Below, in pieces: positions 8,588 through 17,318 of a stretch of DNA of 64,000 nucleotides (the stretch's first letter is position 1; the number at the start of each line of letters is the position of its first letter). Both the position numbers and the translations under genes were made by a program. The stretch is from Hafnia alvei (lineage in GTDB: Bacteria > Pseudomonadota > Gammaproteobacteria > Enterobacterales > Enterobacteriaceae), in NCBI RefSeq assembly GCF_900095695.1, contig NZ_FMIQ01000006.1, positions 248,001 to 312,000 on the forward strand, given 5' to 3'. Under the pieces are notes generated by a model that saw only the letters and a program-made list of their open reading frames with translations, searched no databases and had not been told where the DNA came from.

Positions 8588-9103
8588 ATGATTAAAAATA
8601 ACTGTGCCGCCGGAATTATTGCCGTGCTTTTGTTATGGAGTCAGGCAGCGTTTTCTGTACCCAATTCGCAGGTTGATTTGGATGTCACCGCTGAGTCGAT
8701 AGCAAGAATCGCCTTATATTATGAAGATAAGCCGCTCAGTGGTAAAGAATTTGACTTTCCACTGCCTATTAACGGCATCTCGCAAAAGTTTGAAAAAACG
8801 TCGAGCTTTTTTCACCTAGTGGGGAATGTGAATAATGCTGAAATTGTCTTTTTAGAAAAGCAGTTTGTTCTCCCTCAGGTGTTTGGAGGCAATACTCACA
8901 TTAATCTTGATGGTAGCTTTATTCACCAAGGGATAGAAACCGACGCTACTAAAAATCTACGCGTGCCTGTTTTAAATAATATTAGTCAGGCCACCACGGC
9001 GAACGGCGTAAAGGTCAAATTTATTTCTGAACTGTTAGCCGGAAATTATACCAAGGGTAAATACGCAAACACCTTTACATTAATTGTAATGCCTATTTTA
9101 TAG
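8588..9103 (+). CDS. Second CS1-type fimbrial subunit
   Basis: A 171-residue exported protein with an N-terminal signal peptide ending near Q-A-A-F-S, and a pilin-like strand pattern that includes Q-V-D-L-D-V-T-A-E and a final K-Y-A-N-T-F-T-L-I-V strand. It lacks a conserved Cys pair, like other CS1-type pilins. It lies just before the usher and behind the attenuating hairpin, which suggests a minor subunit made at lower level. Its ribosome binding site is weak. Confidence 0.65.
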   Translation: MIKNNCAAGIIAVLLLWSQAAFSVPNSQVDLDVTAESIARIALYYEDKPLSGKEFDFPLPINGISQKFEKTSSFFHLVGNVNNAEIVFLEKQFVLPQVFGGNTHINLDGSFIHQGIETDATKNLRVPVLNNISQATTANGVKVKFISELLAGNYTKGKYANTFTLIVMPIL

Positions 9104-9119
9104 ATAGAGACAGAGAATA

Positions 9120-11684
9120 ATGAATAATAAAATAACTGCCAGCATTGTTATTCTTGGTGTCGGTTTTGGCTGTGCATTTACTCCGCTGATGGCGTCTTCT
9201 ATTCCGCTTCCTGCCGGCTTTGAAGACATTTTTAATGCCAAACAAAGCGGCGTGCTTGATATTATTTATGCAGACTCATCCATTGGTTCTATTGGCGTAG
9301 AGTTCGACCAAAACGATGTTTTGTTGATGTCGCCGCAGGTGATTGTCGATCAAATAACCGCCGTGGATATGCCCGCACTCAGCGTGTCCGCCGCTGAACT
9401 GCTCAAAAAGCTTTCTGTTCCGTTACGTCGGGTGAATAAGCAAGGTTTTTCACAGGATGAAATTGTCGCCACGGTCAATGAATCGGATGCGTCAGTGCAT
9501 CTGATATTCCCCGGAACGTTGTTTAAAGCGGGCGATAAGGGCTATGACAAAACCTATATTCCACACCGCAGTCTTGCCGGTTTTGTGCATAGTCATAATC
9601 TGAATTACCTGTCTGATACCTATGGCGACAGCCTAAGTCTATCTTCCAACGATACCTTAAACCTCACCGGTAATAGCTATGTGAAAGGCGCATGGAGTTA
9701 TTCCAAAGAGATTGATTTTAATTTGGATGAATTGGCGCTGTATCTCGAGCATGAAAATACCCGTTTTAAAGCGGGGCGTCAGCGGTTAAGCGACAATCTG
9801 GTGTCCAGTACGCCGTCGGTCACCTACAGTTTTTTTAATCCTGTCAGTTTTGATGGTATATCGCTGGGGTATATGACGGATAACTATCTTAACCCCGGCG
9901 ACGGTGCCGCCTCGCCGGTGACCGTCTATTTGCCGCAGGCCGGTACGGTTGAGGTCTATCGCAACGGGCGTTTAATCGATCTGCAGCAGTTTCCCGCCGG
10001 TTTGCAGCATTTAAAGACTGAAGGGTGGCCATCTGGCGGTTATGACGTTTTGCTGGTGTCTAAGCTGGTGAACGGCAGCCGCGAAGAGAAGCTACAGCCT
10101 TTTCTTAAACGTAATGGGTCGTTTCGCTCCGGTGATTTGGAGTATGTGGTTCAGCTCGGGCGCTATGACGATCATCAGGGGCAGTTTTCGTCGAATCGCT
10201 ACGCCTGCCGCCATTGTGACAAAGATGACAATGACCCCAATCAAAACGGCAGCCCGAGCCACTTTGCCGGCGTATCTCTGGGATATACCACTAATTCTGT
10301 GATGTCTTTGGGCAGTGGATTTCTCCTTGATAACGAAGATGGTTATGCCAATGCCAGCCTAGATTTGCCCATTAATAGCTGGTTTGCCGAACGTCTTTAC
10401 GCCGATGGCGTTATGGGCGCAGATGGCAGCACCGGCTATCAGGTTGGGTTGATGAAAAATCTGTATGCCCTGAGTATGAACATGAGCTACCGCGATAACC
10501 GATTTAAAGGCGATGAGCAGGATTATCACCGCTATGGTTTGGTTCCCGCCTATGATTTTGAATATCTGCAGTTCGGTGCCAATACGTTTTTACCTTGGAA
10601 TATCGGCCTAGGCGTTAACTTCGGCTTAAATACCCTGTATCAAGACTACGGACGACAAAATAAAACCGAATTTGAAAGCTGGGATGTAAATTTAAATCGC
10701 GACTTTACGCTATCGGATTATCTTAATTTACGCGTCGATCTGGGTTATCACCGGGGTATTAATGAGCTGGTTAACCGTTACTCTCATAACAGCACCACGG
10801 AAGACAAAATTTTTGCTCAGTTTACTCTCGGTATGCGTGAACGCAGCTATAACCACTATCAATCGCTTTATTTACGTTCGCGGATGAGCGATGAGGGCAG
10901 CAAACAAAATATCTACAGCGCCGACTATTCACTTAATTTAGATAATCCAGAGTTCGATCGCGGTGGGAAATACACGGTTAATGCCAGCGTTAATCACGGA
11001 CCAAACAGCGAAAATAATAGCGGTGCAGGCATCGTTATGGACAACGATTATGGCTATACCTCAGTCGGCGTCTCCAAATCATTTGGTAATAACAACTATA
11101 GCCAACAATACCTTTCCCAACGTAGCGGGTTTGCTATTGGTGACGGTGAGTTCGGATACGGTAAGGTCGACAATACCGCGGCGCTGATTGTGGATGCGAG
11201 CTCGCTACCTGAAGACCAATATTTTGAAGTGCGTAACCGCAGTAATGAACCGGTGGTGGTTGAAGGTGGCAAAAAAACCACGCTGACTATTCAGCCATAC
11301 CAAAAGATTTCACCGAAGGCTGAGCAGGTTTACACCACCGATACCAACGCATTTTATAACCTTTCTACCCAATCATCTTCAACCTGGGCCATGCCGGGGC
11401 AGGTCTATCACGTCAAAGTGAACGCCACGAAAAATCAGACGGTCACCGGGCGCTTATATCTCGACGGTGTGCCATTAGCCAATGCGCGCGTGGTGGGTGG
11501 CAACGCTATGACCGATGCTGAAGGCTTATTTGTGGGTGACTTCACGTTAGATACCGATAGCCAGTTAGATAAGTTGAAGGTGAATAAAGAAGGGCAAGGC
11601 TATGTATGCCCATTAAATAGTTCGAACGTCAAAATGACTCAAGGCATTATGCAAATACGTGAGGTTAATTGTGAAACTGAGTAA
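9120..11684 (+). CDS. CS1/alpha-type fimbrial outer-membrane usher
   Basis: An 854-residue usher of the CfaC/CooC/TcfC group. It has a signal peptide, an N-terminal domain starting S-I-P-L-P-A-G-F-E-D-I-F, a long beta-barrel region rich in alternating aromatic/polar strands, a plug-like segment with V-T-V-Y-L-P-Q-A-G-T-V-E-V-Y-R-N-G-R, and C-terminal domains (G-R-L-Y-L-D-G-V-P-L-A-N-A-R-V). A C-terminal cysteine pair is present. The usher forms the outer-membrane pore that receives chaperone-subunit complexes. Its end overlaps the chaperone start. Confidence 0.9.
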   Translation: MNNKITASIVILGVGFGCAFTPLMASSIPLPAGFEDIFNAKQSGVLDIIYADSSIGSIGVEFDQNDVLLMSPQVIVDQITAVDMPALSVSAAELLKKLSVPLRRVNKQGFSQDEIVATVNESDASVHLIFPGTLFKAGDKGYDKTYIPHRSLAGFVHSHNLNYLSDTYGDSLSLSSNDTLNLTGNSYVKGAWSYSKEIDFNLDELALYLEHENTRFKAGRQRLSDNLVSSTPSVTYSFFNPVSFDGISLGYMTDNYLNPGDGAASPVTVYLPQAGTVEVYRNGRLIDLQQFPAGLQHLKTEGWPSGGYDVLLVSKLVNGSREEKLQPFLKRNGSFRSGDLEYVVQLGRYDDHQGQFSSNRYACRHCDKDDNDPNQNGSPSHFAGVSLGYTTNSVMSLGSGFLLDNEDGYANASLDLPINSWFAERLYADGVMGADGSTGYQVGLMKNLYALSMNMSYRDNRFKGDEQDYHRYGLVPAYDFEYLQFGANTFLPWNIGLGVNFGLNTLYQDYGRQNKTEFESWDVNLNRDFTLSDYLNLRVDLGYHRGINELVNRYSHNSTTEDKIFAQFTLGMRERSYNHYQSLYLRSRMSDEGSKQNIYSADYSLNLDNPEFDRGGKYTVNASVNHGPNSENNSGAGIVMDNDYGYTSVGVSKSFGNNNYSQQYLSQRSGFAIGDGEFGYGKVDNTAALIVDASSLPEDQYFEVRNRSNEPVVVEGGKKTTLTIQPYQKISPKAEQVYTTDTNAFYNLSTQSSSTWAMPGQVYHVKVNATKNQTVTGRLYLDGVPLANARVVGGNAMTDAEGLFVGDFTLDTDSQLDKLKVNKEGQGYVCPLNSSNVKMTQGIMQIREVNCETE

Positions 11685-12384
11685 ATTGGCAATTCTGCCA
11701 GTGGGTATGGCTTTGCTGATGACTGCGGGATTCTCGCAGGCCATTGAAGTTTTTCCTATCGTGAAAGAAATTAAGCAAGAAACGCCGCGTGATAATTTTA
11801 TTACCGTTAAATCAATGTATCGCGCGGTGGATAGCGTAGACGTTAATAAGTCAGAAAATAAAAGCTATGAATTTGTCACGCTGGAGCTATTCCATATTAC
11901 TAATCCAGGCGACACCAAGGAAAATAAGGTGAAAGAGCTCGGGGCTCAAGATCCGACGCTAGTTTTTTCACCCACCAAACTGATTATTCCCTTTGGCGAA
12001 GAACGCAAAGTGAGAATTATGCCGCTGAAGCCGGTTGAGCGCGAAACCGTATATCGCCTGCGTATTCGGCCAAGTTATCCAGAGCAAGAGATGGATAAAG
12101 GTAAGGTGCGTTTTGCTATCGGCTATGACGTTTTGCTGCGTTATTTGCCCGAAGGCAAGCGGACTCAGGGGCTGGCGGTGAGCTGTAGCAGTAATGAGTG
12201 GACGTTGACGGCAACGGGCAACGTGCGCAGTGAAATGCGTGATTTAGTGATCGATGGGCGTAAGGACAAAGCCATATTCAATGTTTATCCAGAGCATTCG
12301 CGCACGCTGGCGGTGCATAACAACTTGGCATTTAACATGGATGGCAAACTTTATACCTATGAAAAGTGCCAGCTTAAGGAGTAA
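11671..12384 (+). CDS. CS1/alpha-type periplasmic fimbrial chaperone
   Basis: A 237-residue periplasmic protein with a signal peptide and an Ig-like chaperone fold: an F-S-P-T-K-L-I-I-P-F-G-E-E-R-K-V-R-I-M-P-L segment (edge strand and the basic cleft region) and an R-L-R-I-R-P-S-Y-P segment. The GTG at 11671 is preferred over the GTG at 11659, because GAGG lies at the right distance upstream. The gene overlaps the usher end by 14 bases. It would stabilise pilin subunits before delivery to the usher. Confidence 0.82.
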   Translation: MKLSKLAILPVGMALLMTAGFSQAIEVFPIVKEIKQETPRDNFITVKSMYRAVDSVDVNKSENKSYEFVTLELFHITNPGDTKENKVKELGAQDPTLVFSPTKLIIPFGEERKVRIMPLKPVERETVYRLRIRPSYPEQEMDKGKVRFAIGYDVLLRYLPEGKRTQGLAVSCSSNEWTLTATGNVRSEMRDLVIDGRKDKAIFNVYPEHSRTLAVHNNLAFNMDGKLYTYEKCQLKE

Positions 12385-12387
12385 TTC

Positions 12388-13281
12388 ATGAAATCTCCGG
12401 TGTTATTTGCCGCGTTGCTGCTACAGGCAAGCAGCGTGATGGCGGGCGCTTGGGTGATTCAGCCCCAGCCGAATGGCGCGATTCGTATGCTGCATGAGGG
12501 GATCGGCGATGCGAGCGGAGCGGATACGCTCACAGTGCGTCAGCCCGCGCATAAATCGCTGACTTTACTGGTTTCTCCTGCGGGCGGAGGACGCTGTGAG
12601 GGGGGCGATCTGGTGCTCGGAACCCTGCATTTTCCGCTGCAGCTTTTTATGCAGGAACGCCCCGTAGTATGTGGCGATCTGGTGCAATTTTCAGCTCAGC
12701 CGAACGAAACTCGGGTGGGGGTGCGGGCGGTAAACCGCAGCGTTAAAGGGGAGCGCTCATTCAGCGAGTTTGGCGCGTTTCCACGCGTGCAGGTAGGTAA
12801 CATCAGCTTTAACGTTGAGGGCGATAGCGATGGCGAAAATTACCCTATCTATCTGGATCTTACCGCATTACACACTGAAGCAGTCACCATTCAAGCCTCT
12901 TTTGATAAGCCGGCACTGTCGATGGGTTTAGTGGGCGAACTCAACGACGCCACGGCTAACGCGCGCTTGAAGATAGCTAAAACATCGCAGTCCGGCGATG
13001 AGGCACTGCCTTACATCCTAACGTTCGAGTCTACGCAGCAGCGTGATAATCACTATCAGCTGCGAGCGTCGAAAGGCGCGATGTCGATCCCGTATCGAAT
13101 AAGCATTGACGGAAAAGAGATAGCGCCCGGTTTTCAATATCGAGGAACCATACCCAGCGGCACGGCAACGGTGGATTGGGTGGATATCCAATTTGCACTG
13201 AGCGGTAAATCGACCCGTGGATTGGCCGCGGGAACACGGCTGATTGATACGTTGACGGCTGTTATTACGCCAAATAGTTAA
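12388..13281 (+). CDS. Putative minor or tip fimbrial subunit
   Basis: A 297-residue exported protein with a signal peptide ending V-M-A-G. It has two cysteines (in G-G-R-C-E-G-G and P-V-V-C-G-D) that could form one disulfide, and a C-terminal half rich in beta strands ending D-T-L-T-A-V-I-T-P, a pilin-like last strand. Its size and its place after the chaperone fit a tip adhesin or minor subunit of the CS1-type fimbria, but no known adhesin domain could be recognised. An AAGGAG ribosome binding site precedes the ATG. Confidence 0.55.
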   Translation: MKSPVLFAALLLQASSVMAGAWVIQPQPNGAIRMLHEGIGDASGADTLTVRQPAHKSLTLLVSPAGGGRCEGGDLVLGTLHFPLQLFMQERPVVCGDLVQFSAQPNETRVGVRAVNRSVKGERSFSEFGAFPRVQVGNISFNVEGDSDGENYPIYLDLTALHTEAVTIQASFDKPALSMGLVGELNDATANARLKIAKTSQSGDEALPYILTFESTQQRDNHYQLRASKGAMSIPYRISIDGKEIAPGFQYRGTIPSGTATVDWVDIQFALSGKSTRGLAAGTRLIDTLTAVITPNS

Positions 13282-13294
13282 AAGGAAAAGCGAC

Positions 13295-13807
13295 ATGAAA
13301 TATTATTTAGCGCTGAGCCTCGCGGCAATGTCATTGACGACGGTAAGCAGTTCACAGGCTGCGATCTCGGTGAGAACCAGCATCGATGTGCAGGCTGAAA
13401 TTAGCACCAGCGTGCGGGTCTATGTGGCGGGAAACGATGTCACCAATGGCTCGATTAGCCTGAAGCTCAACGATAAAAATGGCTATATGTACGGCGTTAC
13501 GCCGGCATTTAACTTTGTGGGAAATGCCAGCGCAGTCTCTCTTTCATTGAATACGCCAGCAGGGAATCTGCTGGTAGGGGATAACGGCGATACCATGCAA
13601 ATTAACCCCGCATGGATCCGCGTGAATGGCGGTGAGGTTTCAGCATCATATCCACTGAATAATCAGGTTGTTTATCCGACTGTTCAGGATATTCCCGATC
13701 CGTCTCAGGGCGTAAAAGTGCAGTTTACCTCGGCTAAACGCAGTGAAACGTATCCACTCGGCACCTACAGCGGAACGTACGAAGTTATTGTAACGCCATC
13801 CGTATAG
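13295..13807 (+). CDS. Third CS1-type fimbrial subunit
   Basis: A 170-residue exported protein with a signal peptide ending S-S-Q-A-A and a CS1-type pilin pattern: I-D-V-Q-A-E-I-S-T-S-V-R-V-Y near the mature N-terminus, A-V-S-L-S-L-N-T-P in the middle, and a final Y-S-G-T-Y-E-V-I-V-T strand. It resembles the CfaB group at least as well as the first gene of the operon does. It lies 13 bases after the putative tip gene and is followed by a long perfect hairpin. Confidence 0.7.
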   Translation: MKYYLALSLAAMSLTTVSSSQAAISVRTSIDVQAEISTSVRVYVAGNDVTNGSISLKLNDKNGYMYGVTPAFNFVGNASAVSLSLNTPAGNLLVGDNGDTMQINPAWIRVNGGEVSASYPLNNQVVYPTVQDIPDPSQGVKVQFTSAKRSETYPLGTYSGTYEVIVTPSV

Positions 13808-13809
13808 TC

Positions 13810-13847
13810 CTATCAGGGCATTTAATGATGCTTAAATGCCCTGATAG
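13810..13847 (+). terminator. Long perfect inverted repeat at the end of the fimbrial structural genes
   Basis: CTATCAGGGCATTTAA and its exact reverse complement, 16 bp each, are separated by TGATGC. It begins three bases after the stop of the last pilin gene. No T-tract follows, so it may act as a factor-dependent end or mRNA-stability stem between the structural genes and the downstream regulator. Confidence 0.65.
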
Positions 13848-13951
13848 CGGTCATCAGATATTTATTATTGAATAGTAAAAGCGATGAGACTCATGCGATA
13901 GGGGAGTTGATTGAATGTGGATGTCGCTTTTATTTTATCGGGGCTTCTTGA

Positions 13952-14587
13952 GTGATAAACATCTTTTTTGATGATAGGAATGAATATTATAAATTTGGGC
14001 TGCTAGGTTTATTACATGAGATTATAGAACTTCATACCGATCAAAAAATACATCTATTAGGCTCAGAGAAAAAATTAACGCGGGCTGATATTATTATTCG
14101 CGCCTATCCCGCAGGGGCAGAGACATTATGTCACCCAGAGCTGATTGAACGTAAGCAGGGGAGCTTATTGGTCGGAATTTATGAAGGGGATATGCAGACG
14201 TTAAACTCATCATTAATGCCGAATTGCTTTGATAATACGATTTTTATTCATCGAACAGAGCCGATAAAACGGTTGATGAATCGAATTCTGTTTGCATGGA
14301 TGCGTGCAAAAGTAAAAGTTGATGGAAGAACCGGCTGTCGGAAAGGGTGCCGCGACTGCAAGTCGGTAGAGCTTTCGCTGCAAGAGATAAAGATCATTAG
14401 CTATATTTCTCACGGGTTTACCATTGCACGCATTGCGAATATTTTGGGTTTGAGTGTGAAAACGGTGAGTGCACATAAGCGCCGCGTGATGCGAAAGTTT
14501 AATATCAGAAGCAACGTAGAATTAATCACGCTGTGCAAAGTGACGCTGCAAATAAGCAATCACTCCAAAGTGTGTTTTATTCCTTAG
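13952..14587 (+). CDS. LuxR-type HTH regulator with a cysteine cluster
   Basis: A 211-residue regulator. The C-terminal part (about 140-195) is a LuxR/FixJ-type helix-turn-helix: L-S-L-Q-E-I-K-I-I-S-Y-I-S-H-G, then I-A-N-I-L-G-L-S-V-K-T-V-S-A-H-K-R-R-V-M-R-K-F. The N-terminal part lacks the usual phospho-acceptor pattern. A short linker holds three cysteines, C129, C133 and C136 (G-C-R-K-G-C-R-D-C). The GTG start directly follows an in-frame TGA, so no longer form exists. The position after the fimbrial genes suggests it controls them, as EcpR/MatA-type regulators do for other alternative fimbriae. Confidence 0.75.
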   Translation: MINIFFDDRNEYYKFGLLGLLHEIIELHTDQKIHLLGSEKKLTRADIIIRAYPAGAETLCHPELIERKQGSLLVGIYEGDMQTLNSSLMPNCFDNTIFIHRTEPIKRLMNRILFAWMRAKVKVDGRTGCRKGCRDCKSVELSLQEIKIISYISHGFTIARIANILGLSVKTVSAHKRRVMRKFNIRSNVELITLCKVTLQISNHSKVCFIP

Positions 14588-14607
14588 TGCGCAGATAATG
14601 ATATAGG

Positions 14608-14640
14608 ACTCCCGTCCCCAAATAGGGGGCGGAGGTTTGT
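14608..14640. terminator. GC-rich hairpin between convergent genes
   Basis: CCCGTCCCC and GGGGGCGGAGG, separated by AAATA, can form a strong stem with one G-U pair, followed by TTTGTTG on the plus strand. It lies between the convergent regulator and lipoprotein genes and could end transcription from either side. Confidence 0.5.
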
Positions 14641-14651
14641 TGCATAGAGTG

Positions 14652-15152
14652 TCACTCTGTGGGTATTGTTGCGGCATAGGCTTTTGCTGAAGCGATTGCT
14701 CGGTCGTCGAAAATGTATTGCTCCGTATTGCCTGAAATATTACGGACACGATAAATTTTCCATTTTCCATCTTCTAACCGGAGATAAACCTCAATTTTAA
14801 TATGTTTCGTATCCTCTATTCCGAGCCAGACATCAACCACTTTCCCTCCCATAAAATCTCTAGCATGGCCAACTTTTAATAGCGGTATCCATTCTGGCGC
14901 ATAATCCTGCGTGTAGGTAAAATAGTCAGATCCCGTTATCTCCTGCTCGCGAATTGCATGAATTTCCGTGAGTCGCCGTGCGGTATCGGCGGCAATGTAG
15001 TCGTGAGAAACTGATGAGTCATCCTTTATCTCCGATGTGTTTTCGGCATAAGCACGAAGGTATTTTTGATAAAAATCCTCAGTACGCTTTTCAGCGCTTT
15101 GATGCACACAGCCTGAGATAAAAAAGCTAAAAAGCAGGATTAAAAGGCGCAT
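14652..15152 (-). CDS. Small lipoprotein, DUF3828-like
   Basis: A 166-residue protein with a lipoprotein signal peptide and the lipobox F-I-S-G-C (cysteine at residue 15). The mature part carries F-Y-Q-K-Y-L near its start and a later E-V-Y-L-R-L-E-D-G-K-W-K-I-Y-R-V segment, the shape of DUF3828/SnoaL-like small lipoproteins such as YbjP. The function is unknown. It lies downstream of appA on the same strand with about 95 bases between, so co-transcription is possible. Family assignment is tentative. Confidence 0.55.
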   Translation of the reverse strand: MRLLILLFSFFISGCVHQSAEKRTEDFYQKYLRAYAENTSEIKDDSSVSHDYIAADTARRLTEIHAIREQEITGSDYFTYTQDYAPEWIPLLKVGHARDFMGGKVVDVWLGIEDTKHIKIEVYLRLEDGKWKIYRVRNISGNTEQYIFDDRAIASAKAYAATIPTE

Positions 15153-15246
15153 TAGTCTTTCCTGTAAATTATGTGGGGTGGTTTATGCGAGCGATAGCCT
15201 GGTCCGCCCCACATATCTCGTTGCTGAAAGTCAGAGTAAAACTAAA

Positions 15247-16581
15247 CTATTGACACTCCGCCAATTCATTTTGTTTCGCCAGACGAGTGAAGGTATCTAG
15301 CGGGCAATATCCCTGCGCGGTTTGATCGTCACACCCCGGTATTTTTAGCGCCACGCTGCCCGCAGGTTCATCCAGCGTGAGTGGGGTTTGATTACGCAGC
15401 TGTGCCAGCGTTTGATACATCATCTGTACGCTCACGTATTTTTTACCCGCTTTATCTGACCAACGTTCAAAAACTAAAGCGCCGCCGGGAGGCGTGTTAT
15501 CCGGCTGGCCGGGGAGTGTCCACGACAGGCCGAGCATGCCTGCAATATTGGCAATGTTGGTGTCATGCCCTGCCAGAAACAGGATCTTGTTATCCGCTGA
15601 TAACTCGGGCAATTCTCGCGTGCCCGTTTGTGAGTTGATTGCACTAACGATGGTTTGTAATAGCGGTGTGCCGTTATGTTTGGCGATATAAGGCGTGCGT
15701 GACATCAAATCAAATTGCGCGTTATGCAGCGCCAGCAAAGCGTTCCAGTCTTGCTCGGAATGGATCTTTCCCCACGCGGCATTCGGCATGCCCTGCGCAT
15801 GTTCAAGCAGGAAAATTTCGGCCAGCGTTGACGATAAACCTACGGCCCCGTCGAGTGCCACTTTATTACCGTCGTCTTTGATTGAGAGCTTGCTTGGCAT
15901 GGCCTGTGCGAAGTCGCAGGTTTGGTCTGCGCTATGTTGCTGGCAGTACGCTGACTTTGGAAAATTCAGCACGCGGCTCATTAGCGCCAGTGCAGGGCGA
16001 TAGTGCTGGTTTAGCTGAGCTATGGGCATACCGGCCTGTTGTTCGACGGCCTGCTGTACCTGTGTTTTCTCCATGCTGCAGACGCCCGCTTTCACCGGAT
16101 GAAATAGCGGATCGGCCTGCTTGATGTCTTGCTGATGATGAATACTCAGATGGCATTCAGGTGCGAGCCCCGCCAAAAATGCCTCGCCTGTTTTACGCGT
16201 GCGCTGATCGACGTCGGCCCAAACATAGACATCATTCGCGGTCGGACAGCGATCTTTAGACAGGATCCCTAACTGCTGAAATGTCTGTCGATAAAACCCG
16301 CCCATCAGGCTCACCAAATGCTCGCCTCTTGGCGTGATATACCCCAGTTTGACCGGCCATTCAGGCCAAGCATCAGGCGTAACGTCACGCATGGTTTGCG
16401 TCATTTTGGTCGGGGCGCGAACGCCATGTCGGCTGAGGATAACCACTTTCTCAAGCTGATAGCCGGAAGGCACGGTTTCGCTGGCGTAGCTCGTCGTGGT
16501 TAGGATGCTGGCGGCGATCAGTGCCAGAGGTATGCGCTTTAGCAACCGAGTGGGGCAGTGCGTAAACAGAGAAATTGTCAT
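15247..16581 (-). CDS. appA: Periplasmic phytase / acid phosphatase AppA
   Basis: A 444-residue histidine acid phosphatase with a long signal peptide. The catalytic R-H-G-V-R-A-P-T motif lies around residues 51-58 (His nucleophile), and the proton donor motif H-D-T-N-I-A-N-I lies in the C-terminal third. AppA enzymes release phosphate from phytate in the periplasm. The protein has many cysteines for disulfides, as expected for the bacterial 6-phytase group. It is transcribed divergently from the eut operon. Glucose-1-phosphatase Agp is the main alternative; the R-A-P-T extension of the RHG motif favours AppA. Confidence 0.88.
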   Translation of the reverse strand: MTISLFTHCPTRLLKRIPLALIAASILTTTSYASETVPSGYQLEKVVILSRHGVRAPTKMTQTMRDVTPDAWPEWPVKLGYITPRGEHLVSLMGGFYRQTFQQLGILSKDRCPTANDVYVWADVDQRTRKTGEAFLAGLAPECHLSIHHQQDIKQADPLFHPVKAGVCSMEKTQVQQAVEQQAGMPIAQLNQHYRPALALMSRVLNFPKSAYCQQHSADQTCDFAQAMPSKLSIKDDGNKVALDGAVGLSSTLAEIFLLEHAQGMPNAAWGKIHSEQDWNALLALHNAQFDLMSRTPYIAKHNGTPLLQTIVSAINSQTGTRELPELSADNKILFLAGHDTNIANIAGMLGLSWTLPGQPDNTPPGGALVFERWSDKAGKKYVSVQMMYQTLAQLRNQTPLTLDEPAGSVALKIPGCDDQTAQGYCPLDTFTRLAKQNELAECQ

Positions 16582-16980
16582 TTATCGCCTCTTAATTTTC
16601 GAATTGTCATGTCAGTCATTGCGGCGTGAAAAACGCGTTTACAAGGAGCCGATGCCGAGCATAGGCCGCATGCGAATCACTATACGCCAGAAGAGAAAGC
16701 GAGCGGTGCGCCAGCGCGAGTTTTACGTGTGACGGTGAGGAAATATTTAACTCTGGTTCAAACCTCTGGCTCAAAACCCTCCGGTTGTGACCCACTTCAA
16801 CCTTTCTGTTTGTGTGCCGATTTTTGTTATTCCCTTTTTATTATTGCTGCGAGGATGACTTCAGATGAGTGGGCGCTGCCGTTAGGTTAACCCCCATAAA
16901 ATGATACCCATCACTTTATGGGGCTGAACATAGCCGTTGTAGCTGCAGCGGGGATCGGGCTTAAAAAAACAAGGGACACA
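16582..16980. other. Divergent intergenic region between appA and eutS
   Basis: 399 bases hold the promoters of appA (leftward) and the eut operon (rightward). The only strong structure is the near-perfect palindrome at 16892-16923. A longer in-frame reading upstream of eutS could start at 16918, but the family alignment starts at ATG 16981. No RNA gene or cobalamin riboswitch (B12 box) was recognised here. Confidence 0.5.
16892..16923. promoter_or_regulatory. Palindromic regulator site upstream of eutS (FNR- or CRP-like)
   Basis: CCCCATAAAATGA and TCACTTTATGGGG form 13-base arms with one mismatch and a six-base spacer. The centre reads ATGAT-ACCC-ATCAC, which differs from the FNR consensus (TTGAT-N4-ATCAA) only at the outer base of each half. 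It also has the TGA-N6-TCA core of a CRP site. It ends 57 bases before the eutS start. Which protein binds is not decidable by eye; EutR itself is a third candidate. Confidence 0.5.
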
Positions 16981-17316
16981 ATGGAAAAGGAACGGATTAT
17001 TCAAGAGTTTGTTCCCGGTAAACAGGTGACTCTGGCTCATATCATTGCGCATCCCGGTGAGGATTTAGCCAAAAAGATAGGCGTCCCCGGAGCCGAAGCG
17101 ATTGGCATTATGACGCTAACGCCGGGTGAAACCGCAATGATTGCCGGCGACTTAGCAACCAAAGCGGCGAACGTGCAAATCGGTTTTCTCGACCGCTTTA
17201 CCGGTGCGTTAGTGGTTTATGGCTCGGTCGGTGCGGTGGAAGAGTCACTACAACAAACGGTCACCGGGCTGGGCAATTTGCTCAACTACGCCGTGTGTTC
17301 GTTGACACGGAGCTAA
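16981..17316 (+). CDS. eutS: Ethanolamine microcompartment shell protein EutS
   Basis: A 111-residue BMC-domain protein, the bent-hexamer (circularly permuted) shell component of the Eut microcompartment. It starts [20 protein letters not shown] and contains [16 protein letters not shown], both near-identical to enteric EutS as I know it. The start at 16981 is chosen because this is where the family begins. First gene of the operon; eutP follows after two bases. Confidence 0.96.
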   Translation: MEKERIIQEFVPGKQVTLAHIIAHPGEDLAKKIGVPGAEAIGIMTLTPGETAMIAGDLATKAANVQIGFLDRFTGALVVYGSVGAVEESLQQTVTGLGNLLNYAVCSLTRS

Positions 17317-17318
17317 CG

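Noticed and set aside
13018-13296. Minus-strand frame opposite the end of the tip-subunit gene
   Set aside because: It is fully contained in a plausible exported protein gene and has no ribosome binding site or recognisable motif.
16918-16980. Longer eutS starting at 16918
   Set aside because: The extra 21 residues do not occur in EutS as I know it, and the upstream part overlaps the palindrome.
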